A stretch of DNA of 64,000 bases. Origin: Trichaptum fuscoviolaceum (Eukaryota > Basidiomycota > Agaricomycetes > Hymenochaetales > Trichaptaceae). The stretch is from NCBI GenBank assembly GCA_910574455.1, contig CAJSYZ010000001.1, positions 2,897,424 to 2,961,423 on the forward strand, in the 5' to 3' direction. This document shows, in pieces, positions 12,427 through 22,786 of the stretch. The stretch's first letter is position 1; every line of letters begins with the position of its first letter. The notes below the pieces were generated by a model that did not search any database, was not told the DNA's origin, and was given only the letters and a program-made list of their open reading frames with translations. A program made the translations under genes and the position numbers.

Positions 12427-13709
12427 TTAACGAGACACCATCCTGTGAGGTAGAGTATCTGACTTTGGCAGTTGTGAGTACGCTTTCTGCTTGGGTAAGA
12501 ATAACACTGCCATTGGATCCTTCTTGGATGACCCCGAAGGCTTCGGACCTGGTGGTAACTGTCGTGTCGGAGGCAGTGGTCTAGGCTGAGGGGTAGACGT
12601 TGTCGTGTGGGATTCATATTGAGGTTTGGGCGGCGGAGAGAACGATGCCTGCGAGTTGGTACATGTACTACGTACAGTGACGGTTGTAACAGTGACAGGA
12701 GATGCGGATTTGGGGGGAGATAGTTGTGCACTAGGTGAACCAAAATTGGTCCGAAGCCCCTTTGTGCTCGATGAAGACGGCGGCAAGGCGCGCGATCCAA
12801 AAACGCTCTTCTGGATTCTTGTTGCTTCTCTTCGTGTTTTCTCAAATAAGGTCTTCGGCGGTGTTGGCCCTGATGACCCTACAGCATTGTACTGTGAGAT
12901 ATTGCGAATTGAGCCGTAAAACAAGAGAGCTCCCTACATCCGTGTCGGGATCGCTTCGGTGGAGGAAGCCGATCAGTTAGTTTGACCTGGCGCTTTCGTT
13001 TCATTTCCTCGGCTTCTAGTCGCTGAATTCGTATCCGATTTGCAGTCTCTTCCAACCGTCTCGCCTCTTCTTCTCTGAAGTGCTGTAGTTACGTATGGGC
13101 TTAAGCTCGGGATACTTGTAGTTCAAAATGGCGAAAAGGCGACGCACGAAGTATGCCTCCCGCCATGATTCTGGTTCTTCACAATCTTCCTCGGGATACT
13201 GTTCGGTCACAAGTGGATAATTCCGAATGCAAAGCTCTTTCCAGAGCTCTAAAACAAGATATTGTAAATGAATACTGTCATGAGCGATGAGAATACCTTG
13301 GTTATGCTCCACAAGATGCTGGAAGAGGACGGTGCGTGTGAGGTGTTCTGACGGAGTTCACATAGCCCTGGTGTTGCACTCACAGGAGACTCCTGTTCAA
13401 GGCGTGATAATATATCCGCGTTGCATCTTTGCAGAATAGGCTTGACAAGTCGATGGGGCATATCTTGCCCGAAGCCACCTATAGCTGTCGGTTGCTTTCC
13501 ATAAGCCCCTACTGCAGTAGCTATAAAACTGAGCTCACCCTCAATATTAGCAATAAGAACTGAAGAACAAAGCGATTGGTACCACCCGCCACGTCAGTAA
13601 AGTGCGATAATCTCGAGATCTGTGACCATTACCCACCTTGTTGACAACATTGAACAAGGCTAGCAACCCTCCGTCCGCCTAAGCAATCCTCTTGAATGTT
13701 TTCTGACAT
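12427..13709 (-). CDS. ELA1: Elongin A homologue
   Basis: Fungal elongin A, subunit of the elongin complex and of the Ela1-Cul3 ligase that removes stalled RNA polymerase II. Seven exons can be assembled. Exon 1 (13709-13637) encodes MSENIQEDCLGG then RRVASLVQCCQQ, an elongin BC-box-like helix. A 21-base exon (13559-13539) adds VLIANIE. Then come MPHRLVKPILQRC, the short HLVEHN exon and ELWKELCIRNYPLV plus ESWREAYF. A Lys/Arg-rich coiled helix ends in RQVKLTDRLPPPKRSR. The last exon holds PKTLFEKTRREATRIQKSVFG, a family hallmark, and ends KKDPMAVLFLPKQKAYSQLPK. One intron (13115-13075) is only 41 bases. The 3' exon is Pro/Ser-rich in the middle. Confidence 0.85.
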
Positions 13710-15288
13710 AGTGAAAGGAGTTTGTCGCAGTCGCGAAGAATATCAAAGCAGTTTGTAGTTGGGAACTAAGGGGTGTGTGGTATAATTAGACACGATCACT
13801 GTAAGTGTGAGCTTTTCACACGCTATGGAATGATTCCGCTGTAAACCATACTAGTATTCATTCAATATATTTTTATATTCACTGGATACATAGCACAAAT
13901 GAAACAAAACACAGGAAGAAGACAGAGAGCAAGCATCGCGGGAGTCATCCGATGCCAACGCGAACAGATAGGGGATTCTTCTTAGTAAATGCAAGTTAAA
14001 ACGGCAGTTGTCAAAGAGGCTCCTGCTAGCACTCTGTAGTGGCTCGGATGTGTGCTAGAGGATGGTGGACAAACTCCGGATATGGGCAGCTCGCTATACG
14101 ATCCAGCACAGCTGCAGGACATGTATAAACGAGAGCCTTGCTTTCTCCAGCACATGCTAAGTCCTCGGAAGAACTCCAAATTCTCTCTTGTCGGTGTCTT
14201 CCAGGCCATGGCCATTTTCCGACTGCAGATCCAGGTGGCATCCTCCAGACCGACAACTCCGTACCTTTAGCTTCATTACCTCATATCGAGAGATAGCAGG
14301 CAGCATGGCAAAACTCACTGTTCTCATTTCAATCCTCTTTCGATATAGCCTTTAACCCGTTCACAAACTGGTTGAGCATGGTCAGTAACGGCATGTCGCT
14401 TGCGTTGGCATTTGCTGGACCGTAACCCGCACGGCCCGCGTCCTTTATGTGGTAGAAACCAAGGTGGACTATGTGGATACATCTTGATTTCAGCAGCTCT
14501 TTCTAAATGGCGTCCGTGGCCGTTGGGGCGCAGCATGCGTGAGCTTGTTCTGGTCGACAAAGACCGCACAGCTGGATCGCAGCACGGCAGTCAGTTGCGT
14601 GGAATGTTTTGAGCACATTATGGTCATGCTACCCACCGAACACGGCATTCACCACAGCAGTGATCGGGAACAGTTCGGTCCAACACCGACACAAGTATGA
14701 CTAGAAGGCCGTTCAGGGATTAGGCGCCTGCAGCTCCAGCATCCGTAGTCTTGGGAGTTTTAGCCTTCGCGTGTCTTTTGAAGACGGGAATCAATCAATA
14801 GCAATCAAATTGGGTTCTCGCGGACGTAAGTCGTCGGGAATAATGTGCTTTCTATAATCAGTGAAGACAGCGAGAATTAAACGTTAGATGCGCCCACATG
14901 CGGGTAACGTACCGCGTGCCTAAGTACCTCAACGCGAGAAGAAATGGTTTCAGTCGGCGTGGAAGACAAACATGAGCCCATCATTCACCAATTGACTAGT
15001 AGTCTCATCCGCGGATGCCATGTTCACGGTCCACAGACCGCTGTTCAGGGCGCCCTCGAGAATCGCTTACCGCTAGGGATCGCATCCAATCTTCGCCTTC
15101 CCGTATTTGCCTTTATGGAAGGTACACCTACTGTTTATAGTACAGGGTCGAAACCTGTTACTCAGAGTGATACGCAGGCAGAAATGCTCAAACCTCGGGA
15201 CGGCATATTCCCCGACGTATAAAACCGCCATGTCTTGTAATCCGGCATCTCATCCCATAGTTCATCTATTGTCATCTTTGCGGCCGTC
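13710..15288. other. Intergenic region between elongin A and the WOPR gene
   Basis: Divergent spacer of about 1.6 kb between two gene starts. ORFs near 14050-14610 on both strands overlap one another and show no family features. I see no RNA gene. Confidence 0.5.
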
Positions 15289-16300
15289 ATGTTTTATGCT
15301 CCTGGTCAAGACTTACAGCGACCGACACATCCTCGCCTCCACGTCCGTGATGCCAGAGATGCTCAGATATTGTTCGAAGCCGTCCGGCGTGGTATCCTCA
15401 AGCCTGTTTCGCGGCGGCTGAACGAGGTTGAGCGCACAAACTTCATACAGTCCGGAGCAGTCTTCGTTTGGGAAGAGAGCGACGATGAGCTCGGACTCAA
15501 GCGGTGGACCGATGGTCGCGTATGGAGCCAGTCAAGGATGCGTGAGGTCGGTAAATCCGAGTATGCAGGCTAATTTGGGACTGACGATGTTCTATCGATT
15601 TCCTCTTCTTGGTAGCCATACCTCTTTTACGACGAGAAACTACCTAACGAACAGGATAGTGATATCAATACACAGACTCCGAGGTATGTATTCGTTTATA
15701 CCTCGAAACTTGACGTACCTCACGCTGCCCGGTAGAACCCAAGCGATCTTCCGCTTTGTCGACGGCACGTCGAGAGGCAGCTCATCGTCTATCCTGTCCC
15801 ATTTTGACCGCTCGGCGCACCGACCACCAGGTTTAGTCAAGCAAGCCTACTCCGCCTACGTCACACCTGCGCATGGAGCAAGAACAAGGAAATGGCATCT
15901 GACCGCCTATTTCACATACGCCGACCTGCAGAATTTGCCCACTATCGATGTCGATCCTAACCTGCGAAATATGCAAGTACCGCCTGGTGTTTATAGAAGT
16001 GGGAAAGCCAGGACAAGAAACTCAGATATGAGCGTCGATACATCTCCCCGGATGTCTTCTGGAGGCTCGACCGCATCGTCTTCGCCTCCGTCCACACCGA
16101 GGAGGACGGGAATGAGCTCGCCGTCGGTTTCGAATTATCCCGAGTTGGCGATGTCTCCCCGCTTCTTGCCACCTTTACACACGGCAGTGCCGCATGGCAA
16201 TTCAGGAGTTGCACCAAGAATTGCAAGCCCACAGAGAGAAACGAGGTGTTCCGAGGACCAAAGGGTAATTCAAATGCTGAATTCACGATCTGATCGTTAA
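15289..16300 (+). CDS. Gti1/Pac2 (WOPR) family transcription regulator
   Basis: WOPR-family DNA-binding regulator, related to Candida Wor1, Histoplasma Ryp1 and S. pombe Gti1/Pac2, which control morphology and development in fungi. Three exons, 15289-15546, 15616-15683 and 15736-16300, give 296 residues. WOPR box 1 covers residues about 18-95: DARDAQILFEAVRRGIL, the hallmark LKRWTDGRVWSQSR, and PYLFYDEKLP. Box 2 covers about 130-200: RKWHLTAYFTYADLQNLPTI and then LRNMQVPPGVYRSGKAR. The remaining C-terminus is Ser/Pro/Thr-rich and disordered, the usual activation region. Nuclear location is inferred. The assignment is very secure because both boxes are intact; which member of the family it is cannot be told. 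Confidence 0.9.
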
Positions 16301-16541
16301 CAGCACAACGACGAGTCTTTAACCTCCACTTCCTTGAAGACGTTTGTTCAACTTTTCGATTATAGTAGTGTAAAACGAGTCGACTCCAGTTTGCTACGGA
16401 CCTCACGTACAGGGGCTACAACATTATTTCAGATATCTTGTTAATCATACATACACCTAATATTACTTAAGAAGAAACGCACATAAATAAGAAAACCAAA
16501 ACATGTTCTCGCGAGGACATTATAAGCTATCTGAAGAACTT

Positions 16542-17174
16542 TTATTCTTCATCCGAGGAGTCTTGTCTCTCCTCTGCTTCCTCTTGGGCCTTCATAGCAC
16601 CGACAATGTCATCAGCTTCTCCTTTCTGCGCAGAAAGGCGTTGACCTGTCAGCAAAAGCAGCCAAAGTAAGTATCGAGACAACTTTTACAACGTATCACT
16701 GACGTATAAGAGTATGTATCGCTTCCTGTGTCTTCCGTTCCAGTTTCGCCATCTTCCTTTCATGCTCCCGTTTCAGGTCCCAGTTCGGCTTTTTCGGCGC
16801 GATGTTAATTAGATCCTTAAGTCTTTCGTCAGCGAAAGGCGGCGAGAACTATGAACTTTCAGTGCCTACTAATTCTTGTGCCCGTCTCTCCTCATCCTCC
16901 GCAAGAATCTTCTCCGCCAAGCCTGCCACATTTTTTTCGACAGTGTCTTCATTTTCATCGTCTTCATGGTCTCTTCTTCTCAGAGTACGAGTTGCAGGAT
17001 CGAAGTTTCGGGTTGACAAGGTCGGCTCGGCACTGTTCACCAGTTTAGAGCGACATTAATAGTAAAAAACTCAAGTACTCACCTACTTCGAGCATCCCCA
17101 TGCGTTCCAAGCTTTTTCTGTCGCAAAGCTAAAAGCCTCGCTTTACGAGCATCTGACTCCTCAGCAAGAGACAT
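16542..17174 (-). CDS. CWF18: CWF18/CCDC12 pre-mRNA splicing factor
   Basis: Small spliceosome-associated protein (Cwf18 of S. pombe, CCDC12 of animals), part of the Prp19/NTC-related complex. Four exons read MSLAEESDARKARLLALRQ, then the hallmark FDPATRTLRRRDHEDDENED, then EKNVAGLAEKILAEDEERRA, then DLINIAPKKPNWDLKREHER. The protein ends with a helical IHTLIRQRLSAQKGEADDIV and an acidic tail. Phases close at each intron. It is mostly charged coiled coil, as expected. It is transcribed away from GUF1 with about 320 bases between the two ATGs, so the two probably share a promoter. Confidence 0.92.
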
Positions 17175-17493
17175 TGTATAAATCCTGAGAATTGCACTAT
17201 GAAATTTGCTTGTTGAAGCGAAATGGAAAGGATTATGATGAGATTCCTAGCCAGAAACGTCAATACGACACGGACTTGAACGCGTGACATTTAAGTTCAC
17301 GTTACTGCTTTTGCCACTGGCAGTGGCAGTGACGTCACGCGCGTTGTACCAAAAATACTGAGCACACTTGTGCAGTCAACCACAACATGCTCCTCCAATT
17401 ACTGTAATGCGTCAGAATCATAACTTTGCTGTCTTTCACCTGGCCCCTTGCATTCTATAGTTGGAGAAACACCTCTCCGTTGTCTTCCCTTCG
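17175..17493. promoter_or_regulatory. Divergent promoter CWF18/GUF1 with perfect CRE palindrome
   Basis: The 319-base spacer between two start codons holds a perfect TGACGTCA palindrome at 17330-17337, the known binding site of ATF/CREB-type bZIP factors. Next to it are ccactggcagtggcagtg and the motif ttgaacgcg (17276-17284). Use of the site in this fungus is inferred. Confidence 0.5.
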
Positions 17494-20400
17494 ATGTGGA
17501 TGCTGTCGCGCATGCAAAATGTGTTGCTATCGAACGGGTTTCGATGGTTTCGACGGATTTCTAACGACCACATCATCCTCAATCACCGCTCTTCATTGCG
17601 TCTATTTACTACCTCAAACACATGTGCAGCGCACAAAGTGCGTGAGCGCTTGAATATGCAAGACTTCCCCGTGGAGCTCATTCGGTATGTCCTAAATGGG
17701 TTCGAGCGCGGCCGAGGAGTTGATTAATTTCTCAACAGCAATTTTTCCATAATTGCTCATATTGGTGAAGCTTTCTCCGCCCTCCTCGAATTGAGCGTAT
17801 TTTCTAAGCCAGTCTCTATTCGAAGATCATGGGAAATCAACACTCGCTGACAGGTACGTATCACTCCAGATCTTGTTGCTGTTGGCAATTTAGTTGACCA
17901 TGGGTGCAACCAGATTGCTTGAGGTACATATAACAAATAAACCGACATTCGACAGCTGACAATCGACAGTAGATAACGAACACCATTGACACTCGGCACG
18001 GCGAGAATAAGCAAGTTCTAGACAAGCTCAAAGTAGAGCGAGAACGGGGAATAACAGGTACATGCATGTAGATCCCTCCCGCATACCGATGTGCTAACAA
18101 TCAATAGTCAAGGCCCAGACTGCAAGGTAGAATTATTTTTCCCGCTACAGCCGCAATTCTGAACAAATCACTCCCAGCATGGTATACACAGTAAACGGAG
18201 AGCAATATCTGTTGAATCTTATTGATACACCGGTCCGTACTTTGAAGTCATATTATAGAAGCACAAGTCAGCTGAGGAGATGGACTAGGGTCATGTCGAT
18301 TTCTCTTGGGAAGTTTCCCGCTCTCTTGCCGCATGTGAAGGCGCCCTTCTTTTAGTGGATGCCAGTCAAGGAGTGCAGGCTCAGTCGATATCCGTTTTCC
18401 ATGGCGCACGGGAAAGAGGTTTAAAAATTATTCCCGTTTTGAACAAGGTATCTTGTAGACCTTCCGAACGATGGCGATATTTAGTGACAGATGGCAGATA
18501 GACCTACCTGCCGCTCAGCCAGACATTGTTGCCGCACAAATAAAAGCAACATTTGGGATTGAACCGTCTGAAATCCTCCACATCTCAGCTAAAACAGGTC
18601 TAGGAACGGATTCTGTGCTGAAAAGCATTGTTGAGCGCATCCCCCATCCGCGAGGCACAAAAACTGAGGCCCTGACTGCCTTCTTGTTCGATTCATCGTG
18701 AGTGCTTAGTCTCGGCTCGAAGACCTCCACATTCTTACCCTTACCGATAGGTACGATCGTTATCGAGGCGTAATTTCCCTCATCAATGTCAAAGCTGGTC
18801 AAATAAAAACAGGTCCTTCTTCGGCAAATCTTCTTTTAATTGAATTTAATGAGATTCTGCGTCACAGGAGACAAGATCGCCTCTTGCTACACAGGGAAAC
18901 GATATGATGTAACGGAAGTCGGAATTATGTACCCAGAGCAATCTCCGACCGGCCTACTCAACGCCGGACAGGTGGGTTATGTAGCTTGCAACATGAAAGA
19001 GCCATCAGAAGGTATTACTATCCCTTCCAGGTTTAAACATTAGACTGTCTAATATATTTTGGAAGCATACGTTGGTGATACGCTTTATAGAGCTGGGGAA
19101 CCTGTTCAGCCTCTTCCTGGTTTTGCGCCCGCTAAGGCTATGGTAAATATTAATCAATAGGTTACCAGCCGAATTCTTACAACGCCGCTAGGTCTACGCC
19201 GGTGTCTTTCCCGTCGATTCCAATGATTTTCGGAAGTTAGAAGAGTCCATTAAAAAGGCAAGTTCTCTTGAGAAGAACACATGATTAGACTAACTTTATT
19301 ATGAAGCTCACTCTCACGGACCGAAGCGTCATAGTTCAACGTGAATCGTCCGCCGCTCTTGGGCAAGGTCTGAGGTTGGGATTCCTGGGGACTCTGCATA
19401 TGGATGTCTTCAGGCAAAGGCTGGAAGATGAATATGACGCGAATGTCATTATCACCGCCCCTACTGTTCCATACAAAGGTGAGAGTTTCCAGTTTATGAG
19501 TACCTTTCTCACTGACGACATGAACAGTGATTTATCGCGATAGAATAGAGACGATTAGCAATCCCACTGATTTCCCTGATGTTGTCAATGGGTCTGGCAA
19601 AGTCATTGAAGTGCAAGAACCAGTTGTAGACGCATGTATCATTGTGCCTGAAGGTGCGATTATTCTTTGACAGCCCACAAATGATAGGCAGTTGCTGAGT
19701 AATATATTCTCTTTTCAGAATATCTAGGCGATATGATGGACCTGTGTTACCACAGTCGCGCCTATAACCTTGATCATCGATACCTTGACGCAGCCTCTTC
19801 CTCTGCCCGAGTCATACTTACGTGCCAGCTTCCCCTTGCAGAAATCGTTACAGATTTCTTTTCACAACTCAAGAGCCGGAGTTCAGGTTACGCAAGCTTT
19901 GAGTGCGTCAGTGGTGTGATTTTGTAATGCACACTGTTCTGATGTTCTTGGCAGCTACGAGGACGCCGGCTACCGTCAAAGTGATCTGTCTAAAGTGAGC
20001 GCTTCAAACTGTAGCACAAAAAATATCTGACATACGAGTTTTATTTAGATGGTCTTCCTATTGAATTCGAAGCCTGTCGATGCTCTTGCTTTGATCGTTC
20101 ACCGATCAGCCGAACAGGACGTGGGAAGGGCATGGGTAAAGAAGCTTCGTGCGTGTTTCTTAAGTTCTTTAGGCCGTGCATCCATAAATACTTCACTCCC
20201 ACAGACAAGGTCATCCCCAGGCAACTATTTGAAGTGCCTATTCAGGCAGCGGTCGGCAAACGGATAATTGCAAGAGAGACTTTATCTGCTCTTCGAGCCG
20301 ACGTAACAGCAGGGTTGTATGGAGGTGTGTCATGACATTCCTATTCGGACTGCTCTGTTCGCATGATACATAATGAGACTTTCAGGCCATTATGAGCGCA

Positions 20401-20516
20401 AGCTGAAGCATCTAGAAAACCAAAAGGAGAGCAAGCGCCGAATGAAAAAGATAGGAACGATCGAGCTTCCCCAGGAAGCATTCTTCGATATACTGAGTAC
20501 GAAACATGGCAAATAG
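17494..20516 (+). CDS. GUF1: GUF1, mitochondrial LepA-type translation GTPase
   Basis: Mitochondrial homologue of bacterial LepA/EF4, a ribosome-bound GTPase. The ATG at 17494 gives an Arg-rich presequence. The G domain is cut into tiny exons: 17494-17684, 17739-17764, 17826-17853, a 10-base exon 17914-17923, then 17973 onward. Together they read [21 protein letters not shown] and then the effector segment [19 protein letters not shown]. Further motifs are [16 protein letters not shown] (G3), NKIDLP (G4) and ISAKTG (G5). LepA-specific parts follow: [44 protein letters not shown] and the C-terminal domain with [20 protein letters not shown]. The ending ...ILSTKHGK is typical. About twelve introns; every junction I checked keeps frame. 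Confidence 0.92.
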
Positions 20517-20848
20517 ACTTCCTCCTAGCAATCAGAGCACGCATCCGCATTAGCCCCCAAATACTACACATGGACGTCATTGGATCACCTTGTTCACACG
20601 ATCGGAAGGTACATACCTATTACAGCACTATGAAGTATGCTTAAATCGCGTACCATTGTGATTGGATGCACAGCTGCAGCGAATCGCTGCTATGTATTGT
20701 TGCTCAAACATCCGGACGGAAATCTTAGTGGCACTTGGTATAAACCACCCTACATAGGATTAGTTCGGGTGATGCAGTTCGTCAGAGCAACGCTCCCGTT
20801 TCTAATGTGGATCAAATCAATTGGATGCGTAGAATACAGTCTTCAATC

Positions 20849-22307
20849 TTATAAATCCGTATCTTCGTCATCATATGTTTCCTTGATTAATCTGTAAATA
20901 ACGGTGAATAAATGGATGTATACATTAACTGCAGTGAGATTACCTATAAACGGATGAAGGTGGATGATCCCCACTGTAATGGTTTTGTTAAAGGCATAAC
21001 AATGTATCGTAACTTGAGGACTCAACTCGTTTGTGATATAGACGTCTAATAATTCTGGGTCAACATAATCATAATATGGATTGACCACCTCGGCTTCATC
21101 AATTAAATTGCCTTCGTCGTATCCCAACACAGCGCTCGGATCGGCGAAGTCTAGCGCGCCGTATTCGTGGTACAAATTCCAGAGCGGGGTCAGTTTGAAC
21201 TGGCCCGCACAGACGACGACAGGAGTGCTGTGCGCGCGTGCTGCTGTCACCGCCAGTAGAGAGCCCGTGATGGCGAACATACCGCCGTTTGCGAGAATGG
21301 CGTGTGCGCCCAGGATGACTTTGTTCACGCGGGACATTATTGCATATATCGAGGAATCTGGGACTAGGAAAGTCGAAATTCCGGCGGAAGATAGCGCACG
21401 CGCCATAGAGTGGCCGCCATATCTGAACGGAAGGGAAAATTCGAGGAAATAAAATACCCGTTAGTATTGGGTTCTTTTGGAAACAATAAGATACGCACGA
21501 AGGACCGCTCTCGGCTACGATGACTGTGAATTTTCTGTGGTGTGCGGCGGCTTTGAGGTAGGCTTCTACGGTTCTAGACTTGCCAATCGTCAGGATAATC
21601 TCACTAGATCGTCGTAAGATGTCAGTATAAGGACAAGAAACTGGGTTCCCATACACACTCTGAATGAATATGATCCTTGGCGCCCTTCGACACATTGTCG
21701 TAGACAGTCTCTAGTTCGTCCAGAACATCCTGAATGGCTTCCAGAAGGACAGGAGTAAGGCCCTGTGCGAAAGAGTCGACAGACTCATTAGACCCGAGAT
21801 TATCAGTGGTACGCTCTATGGGAGATGATTTTTGGGCCGTCGGATACTTCTTTGGCTGGCCCATGAGGACAAAATTCGATATAGAGAAACCGGTTGTCAC
21901 TGAAGATTTTGGCGTAGTATTTGCGTAGACTGCGTTGTGCTCCTCACGTATATGATGAAGTACTTTCCGGACGGTATTGCCAACAGTGTGTTCTACATTA
22001 TAATCAGTTTTGTGCCGTACTGAAGATGGCCGACCAAGTAGCACCTTTCGGTTGTGCTTCAACAAGTCTCCGGCCCACATTTCTTATAAGTCCGATGAGC
22101 TCATCGATTGTGGAGAATTTGGCTCTCAGAACGACCTGGCGGAGAACATGGACAGTTTCGAGGGCTGTTTCTCGTGAGCCGACAAGTTGTCTAAACGAAA
22201 GCTCTAGCACTGCTCGCATACCGCACAGACAAAACGTACCTTCTCCGCAGGCGAAGAACTAGATTATCGACATGATGCTGGCTTGAAGAGCTTGCAACGG
22301 CAGCCAT
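20849..22307 (-). CDS. GCD7: eIF2B beta subunit (GCD7)
   Basis: Beta subunit of eIF2B, the guanine nucleotide exchange factor for eIF2 and the target of amino-acid-starvation control. The start MAAVASSSSQHHVDNLV is at 22307. Recognisable blocks in order: LRQVVLRAKFSTIDELIGLI, HIREEHNAVYANTTP, ILTIGKSRTVEAYLKAAA, the regulatory-subunit core VILGAHAILANGGMFAITGS, VVVCAGQFKLTPLW and NPYYDYVDPELLDVYITN. The last exons join as HPPSSVYRLIKETYDDEDTDL, the expected C-terminus; this needs introns 21025-20971 and 20941-20892 (approximate). It is divergent from ADE4 with about 480 bases between starts. Family call is secure. Confidence 0.9.
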
Positions 22308-22786
22308 TTCTATCGTCGGGATTGAACAAGTTGCTGAGACTGTGAGTGATCTCGCATGTAATGACTCGCAAGGTGCAGTGACTGTGACGTATATCATGTG
22401 ACTAAAGAATGTCACGTCACAGTACGCGCCGACGCAGTGGAACCTTCGACTTCGACTTGAAGTCCTACCCTCGCTGCTCATCTTTCTCCTCTTGAACTTC
22501 AGCACATAAGTATCTCCTCTCATTAACAAATGGTCGTGTCGGCCATTCAGTCAACAAGATTACTTGCTCCCGTCGCACATCTTGCATATAATTGAAGGCC
22601 AGTGTTTGCCTGGAAGATTCGGACCGGACCACCAATGGCAACACGTGGATTCAACTTGGCCCCCGCACAAAATTTTGCCGGACGTGCTTATGGCTATATC
22701 CGTCGCATCGCCTGAACAAATCCATCCATCTTCTTGCTTTCTCTTCCGCTGGCAGAGAGGGGTCTAACCGCTCACTAGAAGACAAG
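22308..22786. promoter_or_regulatory. Divergent promoter GCD7/ADE4 with inverted repeat and TGACTC site
   Basis: Shared spacer. It contains a 10-base inverted repeat, actgtgacgt at 22381-22390 and acgtcacagt at 22414-22423, each arm holding a TGACGT half-CRE. A TGACTC core (Gcn4/Bas1-type in yeast) lies at 22362-22367. Function here is inferred. Confidence 0.45.

Noticed and set aside
12204..12845. 213-codon open frame on the - strand
   Set aside because: It overlaps the last elongin A exon in another frame and is Arg/Ser/His-rich by composition only.
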